Source: Clostridiales bacterium (lineage in GTDB: Bacteria; Bacillota; Clostridia; Lachnospirales; Lachnospiraceae). From it: DNA of 7,695 nt. The stretch is taken from positions 1 to 7,695 of the forward strand of contig JAJQBV010000075.1 of NCBI GenBank assembly GCA_021203115.1. The letters run 5' to 3'. Numbering within the stretch: position 1 is the first letter of the stretch; each line of letters begins with the position of its first letter. A program made the position numbers and the translations under genes. The notes under the pieces were generated by a model. The model saw only the letters and a program-made list of their open reading frames with translations. It did no database searches and was not told the DNA's origin. This document shows, piece after piece, positions 1 through 5,715 of the stretch.

Positions 1-92
1 AAATTTCAGCGATATGCACAAAAAACTGAAAACTGGCTAGGGTGTGAACTGTAACAAATTTTCACAGTTTGTCCACAGCTTTTCGCGGCTTT
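1..92. other. Intergenic flank downstream of the aminotransferase; no gene seen
   Basis: This AT-rich stretch follows the real TGA end of the aminotransferase reading frame. I see no coding sequence or RNA gene in it. It holds an imperfect inverted repeat (listed separately) and short direct repeats such as ACTGAAAACTG at 25-35. On the minus strand, a run of six T (20-25 on the plus strand as A) follows with no GC-rich stem directly before it, so I do not call an intrinsic terminator. Confidence 0.5.
47..69. repeat. Imperfect inverted repeat after the aminotransferase gene
   Basis: The arms AACTGT (47-52) and ACAGTT (64-69) are perfect reverse complements around an 11-base AT-rich centre. 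One further G-T and one A-T pair could extend the stem. It lies 24 bp beyond the aminotransferase stop. It could be a weak 3'-end hairpin of the rarA-aminotransferase transcript or a protein-binding site. There is no T-tract directly after it on the minus strand, so a terminator call is not justified. Confidence 0.3.
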
Positions 93-1379
93 TCAATAGT
101 CTTTCAACAGCTTTTCCACACTGGACAGCTTAACACAGTTGATAAATACCGTGCAGGCCAGATCCAACTCTTCCAGTGGAGGAAGTGTCGGCGCAATGCG
201 GATCACCGAATCCTTCGGATCCTTTTTATAGGGGAACGGGGCTCCTGCTCCGGTCATCACCACACCGGCCTCCTTCGTCTTCGCGACAATATCCTTCGCA
301 CATCCCTAGTTCGTAAAATATGTAATGAAATATCCGCCGTGCGGATTGGTCCATGAGCCGACGCCCAGCCCGGCCAGCTCTGCCTCAAAGCGGCGGGTCA
401 GCAGCTTAAACTTCGGACGGATCAGCGCGGCATGCTTTGCCATGTGCTGTGCGATCCCTTCCTGATCCTTCAGGAACTTTACATGGCGAAGCTGATTGAT
501 CTTGTCAAAACCGATGGTCTGCACCGTCAGCTGTTTCAGAATATCCGCCTTGTTGCGCGGGCTGGTTGCAAGCCCCGAGATGCCGGAACCGGAGAATGTC
601 ACCTTGGAGGTGGAGCAGAACTCATAGACCATATCCGGGTTCCCCGCCTTCTCACATTCGGACAGGATATCCGGAATCTCATCCTTCTGACCCTCGTACA
701 GATGATGGACGCAGTAGGCATTGTCCCAGTAAATGCGGAAATCCGGAGCCGCCGGCTTCAGGTTCGCAAAACGGCGGACGGTCTCATCCGAGTAGGAGGT
801 GCCCATGGGATTCGAATACTTCGGCACACACCAGATACCCTTAATGCTCTCGTCGGAGCGAACCAGCTCCTCCACCATATCCATATCCGGGCCGTCCTCA
901 TACAGCGGCACATTGATCATCTCGATGCCGAAAAACTCCGTGATCGTGAAATGACGGTCGTATCCGGGCACCGGGCAGAGAAATTTCACCTTGTCCAGTC
1001 TGCACCACGGCGTGTAGTCAAGGACACCGTGGATCATGGAACGGTTGATCGTGTCATACATAATATTCAGGCTGGCGTTGCCGTAGACAATGACATTTTC
1101 CGGCTTCGTGCCGATCATTCCCGCGATCAGCTCCTTCGCCTCGTCGATACCGTCCAGGACACCGTAGTTTCGGATATCCGTGCCGAGACGGCTCTTAAGA
1201 ACCGTATCGCTTCGCAGCACATCCATCATGGGCTGGGACAGATCCAGTTGTTCTTTGGACGGCTTGCCTCTGGACATATCCAGCTTCAGGCCGAGCGCGC
1301 AGATCTCACTGTACTGCTGCTTTAACGCATCGCGCTCCTGTAATAATTCTTCCTTTGTCATCTGATTGTATGGTTTCAT
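93..1379 (-). pseudogene. PLP-dependent aminotransferase (MocR-like/aspartate aminotransferase family), interrupted by an in-frame amber codon
   Basis: This encodes a fold-type I PLP aminotransferase of the family often labelled aspartate or MocR-like aminotransferase; the substrate is not certain. Counting from ATG 1379, visible signatures are YSNPMG (188-193), WDNAY (218-222) and the Schiff-base lysine K259 in STSKVTFSGSG. Codon 358 is TAG (306-308). The same frame then runs on for 70 sense codons to TGA at 93-95. That tail has AKTKEAGVVMTGAGAPFPY (366-384) and SVIRIAPTLPP (391-401), the normal C-terminal domain, including Arg394, the expected substrate-carboxylate arginine. The rebuilt length of about 428 codons is normal for the family. 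The protein made without readthrough would end at residue 357 and probably be inactive. AGGAGG at 1387-1392 lies 7 nt before ATG 1379 and 4 nt before ATG 1382; I prefer 1379. The gene lies 29 bp after rarA and is probably cotranscribed. The stop could be a mutation, a sequencing error or a readthrough site. Confidence 0.85.
306..308 (-). other. In-frame TAG stop inside the aminotransferase gene
   Basis: On the minus strand the codons read GGC GGA TAT TTC ATT ACA, then TAT TTT ACG AAC TAG GGA TGT GCG AAG. The protein is therefore GGYFITYFTN, stop, GCAKDIVAKT with no change of frame. By family memory the stop sits where a variable residue, often proline, precedes the glycine of a 'PG-AK' turn. 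No frameshift is needed to restore the protein. An alternative is two compensating homopolymer errors (T4 to T5 and G3 to G2), which would give FYELG across the site. Confidence 0.9.
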
Positions 1380-1386
1380 CATTCTT

Positions 1387-1392
1387 CCTCCT
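1387..1392 (-). promoter_or_regulatory. Shine-Dalgarno site of the aminotransferase, deciding its start
   Basis: The minus strand reads AAAAGGAGGAAGAATGATG. A perfect AGGAGG is followed by two consecutive ATG codons at 1382 and 1379, with spacings of 4 and 7 nt. The second fits usual spacing better. A possible TTG start further upstream at 1403 is excluded because the ribosome binding site would lie inside its coding sequence. Confidence 0.75.
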
Positions 1393-1408
1393 TTTGACGA
1401 CAATTATT

Positions 1409-2731
1409 TTATTTATCCCTGCCGATTTTTCGGAAATACGCGCGGATGTCCGCCTCGTACCCGTTTTTCGTCGGCTCATAAAAACGTATATCCTTATACG
1501 CGTCGGGCAGATACTGCTGTTCGACATAGTGGTTCGGGAAATCGTGCGCGTACTTGTAACCGATGCCCCGACCGAGCTTCTGCGCTCCCTTATAGTGGCT
1601 GTCACACAGATACGGCGGAACCGGCGCGGTCTTTGTGCTGCGGACGACCTCCAGAGCCCTGTCAACCGCCAGATAGGCCGCGTTGCTCTTGGGCGCGCAG
1701 GCCACATAGGTTGCGGCCTGTGCCAGAACAATCCTGGCCTCCGGCATGCCGAGGCGTTCCACGGCCTGCGCCGCACTGACGGCGACCGTCAGCGCCATGG
1801 GATCCGCGTTTCCCACATCCTCGGACGCGCAGATCATAATGCGCCGCGCGATAAAGGTGACCTCCTCCCCCGCATGAAGCATCTTTGCGAGGTAATACAC
1901 CGCCGCGTCCGGATCGGATCCGCGCATGCTCTTGATAAAAGCAGAAATGTTGTCGTAATGGTTATCTCCGCCCTTGTCGTAGCGGACCTTTCGCTTCTGA
2001 ATGCACTCCTGTGCTACCTCGAGGGTGATGTGGATCTGCCCGTCTGCACTTTTCTCCGTCGTGAGAATGCCGAGCTCCACGGCGTTTAATGCGCTCCTCG
2101 CATCTCCGTTGGCGACATCCGCCAGAAAATCCAGCGCTTCCCCGTCTATCACGGCATGGTAAGCGCCCATCCCCTTCTCCGTGTCGGTGACCGCCCGCAG
2201 AAGCAGTGTCCGGATATCCTCCTTTTCCAGGGGAAGCAGCTCAAAAATGATGGATCGCGAAAGCAGGGCGCCGTTCACCTCAAAATACGGATTCTCTGTC
2301 GTGGCTCCGATCAGCGTGACCGTCCCGTCCTCCACAAAGGGGAGCAGGTAATCCTGCTGGCTCTTATTGAAGCGGTGGATCTCATCGATAAAGAGGATCG
2401 TCCTCCTCTGATACATCCCCTGCAGCTCCTTCGCCCGGTTTACCACAGACTCCATATCCTTTTTCCCGGCGGCTGTGGCATTAATCTGCATAAACTCCGC
2501 GCTCGTCGTCTGCGCGATCACGCGGGCGAGCGTCGTCTTCCCCGTCCCCGGCGGGCCGTAAAAAATAACAGACTGCAGCTTGTCTGCCTTTATAGCTCGG
2601 TACAGAAGCCTGTCCTTCCCGATGATATGCCTCTGCCCCACCACCTCATCCAGTGTAGACGGGCGCAGACGCGAGGCCAGCGGCGCTTCTTTTTCCTTAT
2701 TCTGCTCTCTCATGTAATCAAACAAGTCCAT
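1409..2731 (-). CDS. rarA: Replication-associated recombination protein A (RarA/MgsA AAA+ ATPase)
   Basis: RarA is a cytoplasmic clamp-loader-like AAA+ ATPase that acts at stalled or gapped replication forks, with partners such as SSB and RecA. The 440-residue length is normal. Visible motifs in order are: N-terminal PLASRLRPSTLDEVVGQ (17-33), Walker A GPPGTGKT (59-66), Walker B LFIDEIHR (113-120), sensor 1 GATTENPYFEVN (142-153), arginine finger LLSR (156-159) and sensor 2 GDARSALN (209-216). The C-terminal oligomerisation region has MRGSDPDAAVYYLAKML (269-285) and SEDVGNADP (303-311), typical of the family. All catalytic residues are present and the gene looks intact, ending in TAA. It is the first gene of a minus-strand pair with the aminotransferase and is divergent from the surface acylation operon. 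No clear Shine-Dalgarno sequence precedes ATG 2731; the upstream sequence is AT-rich (AAGATATAACGC). The in-frame ATG at 2713 has none either, so I kept 2731, which preserves the conserved MDLFDYM start. Confidence 0.95.
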   Translation of the reverse strand: MDLFDYMREQNKEKEAPLASRLRPSTLDEVVGQRHIIGKDRLLYRAIKADKLQSVIFYGPPGTGKTTLARVIAQTTSAEFMQINATAAGKKDMESVVNRAKELQGMYQRRTILFIDEIHRFNKSQQDYLLPFVEDGTVTLIGATTENPYFEVNGALLSRSIIFELLPLEKEDIRTLLLRAVTDTEKGMGAYHAVIDGEALDFLADVANGDARSALNAVELGILTTEKSADGQIHITLEVAQECIQKRKVRYDKGGDNHYDNISAFIKSMRGSDPDAAVYYLAKMLHAGEEVTFIARRIMICASEDVGNADPMALTVAVSAAQAVERLGMPEARIVLAQAATYVACAPKSNAAYLAVDRALEVVRSTKTAPVPPYLCDSHYKGAQKLGRGIGYKYAHDFPNHYVEQQYLPDAYKDIRFYEPTKNGYEADIRAYFRKIGRDK

Positions 2732-2793
2732 GCGTTATATCTTATCACAAAATAAAATGATTGGCTATAGCCTTTTAAATCTATGTACCGGCC
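2732..2793. other. Divergent intergenic region upstream of rarA
   Basis: This is an AT-rich spacer between the rarA start and the plus-strand promoter. It must contain the rarA promoter, but I cannot fix one: minus-strand TATAAC (2734-2739) and TAAGAT (2739-2744) resemble -10 boxes, yet neither has a good -35 at 17-18 bp. The TATAAC candidate would also place the start point inside the coding sequence. It includes the 10-base palindrome GGCTATAGCC at 2763-2772. Confidence 0.4.
2763..2772. repeat. 10-base perfect palindrome in the divergent intergenic region
   Basis: GGCTATAGCC is its own reverse complement. It lies 32 bp upstream of the rarA start and 22 bp before the -35 box of the divergent operon. 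It could be part of a regulator site serving either direction, but ten bases is short enough to occur by chance. Confidence 0.3.
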
Positions 2794-2823
2794 TTGACAG
2801 TGCCGGAAAACCGGCAGTATAAT
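2794..2823 (+). promoter_or_regulatory. Consensus housekeeping promoter of the acylation operon
   Basis: The -35 TTGACA (2794-2799) and the -10 TATAAT (2818-2823) both match the sigma-70/sigma-A consensus exactly, separated by 18 bp. Transcription should start near 2830 and give a leader of about 27 nt before the ATG at 2857. A strong promoter drives the four plus-strand genes, and no other good promoter is apparent at their junctions. The spacer is occupied by a palindrome, listed separately. Confidence 0.85.
2801..2816. promoter_or_regulatory. Perfect palindrome in the promoter spacer; candidate operator
   Basis: TGCCGG-AAAA-CCGGCA is a perfect inverted repeat with 6-bp arms and a 4-base centre, placed exactly between the -35 and -10 boxes. 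A further CCGG half-site occurs at 2788-2791 just before the -35. A repressor bound here would block RNA polymerase, so it is a plausible operator. A MerR-type site is another possibility, although those usually have 19-20 bp spacers rather than 18. The regulator is not encoded in this window. Confidence 0.5.
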
Positions 2824-2856
2824 TTCTTCTGTGGTAAAGGAGCGGGGATAAAAGTT

Positions 2857-3780
2857 ATGAAAAAAATCATTACGCGCACAACGGTGTGTCTCTTTGCGGC
2901 TGCGGCACTCTGCCTGTCCGCCTGCGGGTCAGCCGGAGCAGACACAGACGAATCCTCTGTTTCGGAGGAACGATCCATCTCAGAAGATTCATCGACAACG
3001 GAAAATTCATCCGCAGCGGAGGGCCGGTTCGTTCTGAAAGAGCTGGAGCAGCAGGATGTGGCGGCGGTTCAAAACGAGATTGATGATCTCCATGCTCAGG
3101 CAGCTGAGGAAGCAGCTGCGGCGGAGGCGTCAGAGGCCGAAGCAGCAGAGGCAGAAAAGGAAGCAGAGGAAACCGCCTATCTGACCAGGATCGGGTTGGA
3201 GGGCGCCTCAGATGTCGATCTCTATAACCTCTCCGAGGACGAAATACGGAAACTGAACTTTCAGGAGATTTTTTCCGGCTGCATCGTGATGGGCGACTCT
3301 CTTACAGAGGGAATCTATGTCTACGAATACCTCAATTCCTCACAGGTAATCTATACAAACGGGATCAGCATCCCCTCCACGGACGACCACCTCGCACAGG
3401 CGCAGGCGCTGAATCCGCGCGTGGTTTTCCTCTCATACGGTTCCAACGATATTTCCCATATCCACTATGACTACGAAAAGTTTCGCGAGGAATTTGACGA
3501 CTTCTTAAACCGGGCACAGGCGGCGCTTCCCGACGCCGAGCTCTATGTCAATCTGATTTTTCCGGCCAAAGCGCCCCTGACGGAACAGCAGCCCTGGTAC
3601 ACGGAGACCGCACAGTACAATGCGGTGATCATCGAGGTCTGCGGGGAACACGGCATCCCCTATATTGACAGCACGGGGCTTGTAAGCGATGAATACTATT
3701 CCACAGACGGCTACCACTTCTACGGCAGCTTTTATCCTCTGTGGCTGTACAACATGGCAAAGGAGGCGCACCTTTTATAA
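2857..3780 (+). CDS. SGNH/GDSL-family lipoprotein with a coiled-coil stalk
   Basis: This is a predicted extracellular lipid-anchored SGNH hydrolase-fold protein of 307 residues that probably acts on an ester in the cell envelope (O-acetyl removal or transfer). The signal peptide runs MKKIITRTTVCLFAAAALCL into lipobox LSAC, with lipidated Cys23. Next come a Ser/Asp/Glu-rich linker (24-56) and an Ala/Glu-rich helical stalk (about 58-108). The catalytic domain (about 139-307) has block I GDSLTEG with nucleophile Ser148, a block II-like Gly169, block III YGSND with Asn197, and block V DGYH with Asp284 and His287. All canonical residues are present. The start is ATG 2857, supported by the signal peptide; AAAGGAG (2836-2842) is 14 nt upstream and a GGGGA (2844-2848) is nearer. 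It is the first gene after the consensus promoter, and its TAA overlaps the next ATG. Whether it is a transferase or an esterase cannot be told from sequence. Confidence 0.88.
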   Translation: MKKIITRTTVCLFAAAALCLSACGSAGADTDESSVSEERSISEDSSTTENSSAAEGRFVLKELEQQDVAAVQNEIDDLHAQAAEEAAAAEASEAEAAEAEKEAEETAYLTRIGLEGASDVDLYNLSEDEIRKLNFQEIFSGCIVMGDSLTEGIYVYEYLNSSQVIYTNGISIPSTDDHLAQAQALNPRVVFLSYGSNDISHIHYDYEKFREEFDDFLNRAQAALPDAELYVNLIFPAKAPLTEQQPWYTETAQYNAVIIEVCGEHGIPYIDSTGLVSDEYYSTDGYHFYGSFYPLWLYNMAKEAHLL

Positions 3781-4292
3781 TGGAAGAAAAAACGATTTCG
3801 GTCGCGCGAAAAAAGCATTCCCTTTTCAAAATCGATACGGCAAAGTATCTGCTGGTCGCAGCGATGATTTTATTCGTTCTCTTCATGTTTCTGCAGAACA
3901 GGGACAGCGGCAAATCATTTTCCGAGGTCGCGTCGGCTGTGGAAGCATCGATCAACGAGGAGTCTCTGCAGCAGGCAGATGACCAGACCCTGAAAAAATA
4001 TTTCGGATTAAACGCCGCGGATTATGACGGCGTTCTTCTCTACGAGGCAACCTACAACATGTCAGCGGAAGAGCTGCTCCTGATCCGCGTCTCGGACGAT
4101 TCTCAGCTCGCGGAAGTGGAAGACGCCATGAGCCAGCGGGTTGAAGACCGAAAAAACGACTTTGCCGGATACCTCCCGGAACAGGAAAAGCTTCTGGAGG
4201 ACGCCGTCGTCCTGACGCACGGCAGCTATGTCCTTCTGGTTGTATCTGCGGACAGCGAAACCTACCAGCGGGAATTTCGCCGGGCACTGTAG
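3780..4292 (+). CDS. DUF4358-type membrane-anchored protein
   Basis: This 170-residue protein has a short basic N-terminus, one membrane segment (about 22-38, YLLVAAMILFVLFMFLQ) and a C-terminal domain that should lie outside. The pattern YFGLNAADYDGVLLY (74-88), ELLLIRVSDDSQ (98-109), then a helix with QRVEDRKNDFAGYLPEQ (119-135) and THGSYVLLVVSAD (146-158) matches what I know of DUF4358. That family is small, has no established activity and often sits beside MBOAT and DHHW genes. I see no catalytic motif, so an adaptor or accessory role in the acylation complex (in the way AlgF serves alginate acetylation) is inference only. The start is ATG 3780, inside the TAATG overlap with the preceding gene, which implies translational coupling. 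AAAGGAGG at 3759-3766 lies 13 nt upstream. The TAG stop lies in the ribosome binding site of the next gene. Confidence 0.82.
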   Translation: MEEKTISVARKKHSLFKIDTAKYLLVAAMILFVLFMFLQNRDSGKSFSEVASAVEASINEESLQQADDQTLKKYFGLNAADYDGVLLYEATYNMSAEELLLIRVSDDSQLAEVEDAMSQRVEDRKNDFAGYLPEQEKLLEDAVVLTHGSYVLLVVSADSETYQREFRRAL

Positions 4293-4299
4293 GAGGGGA
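4290..4299 (+). promoter_or_regulatory. Stop codon fused with the MBOAT ribosome binding site
   Basis: TAGGAGGGGA contains both the TAG that ends the DUF4358 gene (4290-4292) and the Shine-Dalgarno AGGAGGGG for ATG 4305, 6 nt after the last G. The two genes are in the same reading frame, separated only by TAG GAG GGG AAT CAC. Terminating ribosomes are therefore well placed to restart on the MBOAT gene. Confidence 0.8.
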
Positions 4300-4304
4300 A
4301 TCAC

Positions 4305-5708
4305 ATGTTATTCAGCAGTATCATATTTTTATTCTATTTCCTTCCGGTCACACTGTTGCTCTATTACCTGCTGCCGTCCAGATACCGGAACATCCTGCTG
4401 CTCGTCGCCAGCCTGATTTTTTATGCATGGGGAGAACCAGTTTACATTATCCTGATGCTCCTCTCGATCGCGTTTAACTATGTCGGCGGGCTGGATATCG
4501 CGCAGAAATCCGGCGACCGGCGTCTGGCGCGGCGAAGCCTTGCGCTCTCCCTTGCCGTCAACCTCGCGTTGCTGGGCGTGTTCAAATACTTTACATTTTT
4601 TACCGATACCCTGAGCAGAGTGCTGCCCTTTGACCTGCCCTCCGTCGAGCTGCCGCTTCCCATCGGCATCTCGTTTTACACCTTTCAGGCGATCTCCTAC
4701 CTGATCGATGTCTACCGCGGCAACGCCGAGGTGCAGAAAAATCCCATCCACTTTGCCCTCTACATCTCCATGTTCCCGCAGCTGATCGCCGGCCCCATCG
4801 TCCGCTACTCGGAGATTGAAAACCAACTGCAGCAGCGGAAGCTGTCGCTGGAACAGTTCGGATGCGGCGCCCGCCTGTTTATCATCGGCCTGGCCAAAAA
4901 AGTCATTCTGGCGAACGGAATCGGCGCGCTCTTCAGTGAGATTTCCGCCGAGGTCACCGCCGGACAGGCTGCCGTTGGCACCGCGTGGCTGGGCGCAGCG
5001 GCGTACATGCTGCAGATTTATTTTGACTTCAGCGGATATTCGGACATGGCGATCGGTCTGGGGCACATGTTCGGGTTCCAGTTCCGGAAGAACTTTAACC
5101 ATCCGTATATCGCCAGAAGCATCACCGATTTCTGGCGGCGCTGGCACATTTCGCTGAGCAGCTGGTTCCTCGAATACCTGTATATCCCGCTGGGCGGGAA
5201 CCGGGTGAGCGTGCCGCGCCATATTTTCAACCTGCTCGTCGTGTGGTTCCTGACCGGTTTCTGGCACGGCGCGGCGTGGAACTTTATCTTCTGGGGATTG
5301 TACTACGGCATATTGCTGATTCTGGAAAAATACGTATGGGGAAGGTGGCTGGAAAAGCTTCCGGTTCTGCTCCAGCATCTGTATTCGCTCCTGATCATAC
5401 TGATCGGATGGGTATTTTTCTTTTCCGACACCATGGCCGGGGCATGGCAGTATCTGGGCGTTATGTTCGGCGCGGGGGCGGCATCCGGAACATGGGCGAC
5501 ACTGCTGTACGACCTGAAGTCCAACTGGCTGCTTCTGCTGGCAAGCGTGATCTGTGCAACCGACATCCCGGTGCGGCTGCGGAACATGCATGGACATTCT
5601 GCCGGAAGAATCCCTCTGACGGTCATGTTGGAAATGGCCCTGTTTCTTCTGACCGTCTCCTGCCTTGTCACGGAGACCTACAACCCGTTCCTGTATTTCC
5701 GGTTCTGA
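4305..5708 (+). CDS. MBOAT-family membrane O-acyltransferase (AlgI/DltB-like)
   Basis: This is a 467-residue polytopic membrane protein of the MBOAT family. It is expected to accept acyl groups, usually acetyl, from a cytoplasmic carrier or acetyl-CoA and relay them to an extracellular glycan-modifying partner. The length is close to AlgI. Visible markers are the N-terminal LFYFLPVTLLLYYLLP (9-24), LIFYAWGEP (37-45), LPIGISFYTFQAISYLIDVYRG (118-139), MFPQLIAGPIVRY (156-168), IYFDFSGYSDMAIGL (238-252), the signature FWRRWHISLSSWFLEYLYIPLGG (276-298), and TGFWHGAAWNFIFWGLYYG (317-335). The last carries the invariant catalytic His321; His281 is also present. About ten hydrophobic segments can be seen. 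It begins 12 bp after the DUF4358 stop and is followed after 7 bp by the DHHW gene, its expected partner. The acceptor is unknown; no glycan synthesis gene is in view. It looks intact. Confidence 0.93.
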   Translation: MLFSSIIFLFYFLPVTLLLYYLLPSRYRNILLLVASLIFYAWGEPVYIILMLLSIAFNYVGGLDIAQKSGDRRLARRSLALSLAVNLALLGVFKYFTFFTDTLSRVLPFDLPSVELPLPIGISFYTFQAISYLIDVYRGNAEVQKNPIHFALYISMFPQLIAGPIVRYSEIENQLQQRKLSLEQFGCGARLFIIGLAKKVILANGIGALFSEISAEVTAGQAAVGTAWLGAAAYMLQIYFDFSGYSDMAIGLGHMFGFQFRKNFNHPYIARSITDFWRRWHISLSSWFLEYLYIPLGGNRVSVPRHIFNLLVVWFLTGFWHGAAWNFIFWGLYYGILLILEKYVWGRWLEKLPVLLQHLYSLLIILIGWVFFFSDTMAGAWQYLGVMFGAGAASGTWATLLYDLKSNWLLLLASVICATDIPVRLRNMHGHSAGRIPLTVMLEMALFLLTVSCLVTETYNPFLYFRF

Positions 5709-5712
5709 GGAG
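5707..5712 (+). promoter_or_regulatory. Ribosome binding site of the DHHW gene, overlapping the MBOAT stop
   Basis: GAGGAG shares bases with the TGA stop of the MBOAT gene (5706-5708). It lies 3 nt before ATG 5716 and 9 nt before the in-frame ATG 5722. Either may be used; the choice changes the protein by only two residues (MTMKW versus MKW). Confidence 0.65.
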
Positions 5713-5715
5713 AAC

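Noticed and set aside
60..120. Cluster of DnaA-box-like words, TTGTCCACA (70-78) and TTTTCCACA (112-120), suggesting an origin
   Set aside because: Both differ from TTATNCACA at the third base, one lies inside the coding sequence of the aminotransferase tail, and no dnaA, dnaN or AT-rich unwinding region is present.
69..356. Plus-strand open frame of 95 codons over the aminotransferase C-terminal end
   Set aside because: The minus strand encodes the conserved aminotransferase tail here, which explains the sequence better.
432..2089. Plus-strand open frames opposite the aminotransferase and rarA
   Set aside because: They are antisense to strongly conserved proteins, lack start signals and have no domain resemblance.
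3100..3175. Repetitive GCAG/GAGG DNA as a CRISPR-like or tandem repeat array
   Set aside because: The pattern follows Ala and Glu codons of the helical stalk, with no fixed repeat unit or spacers.
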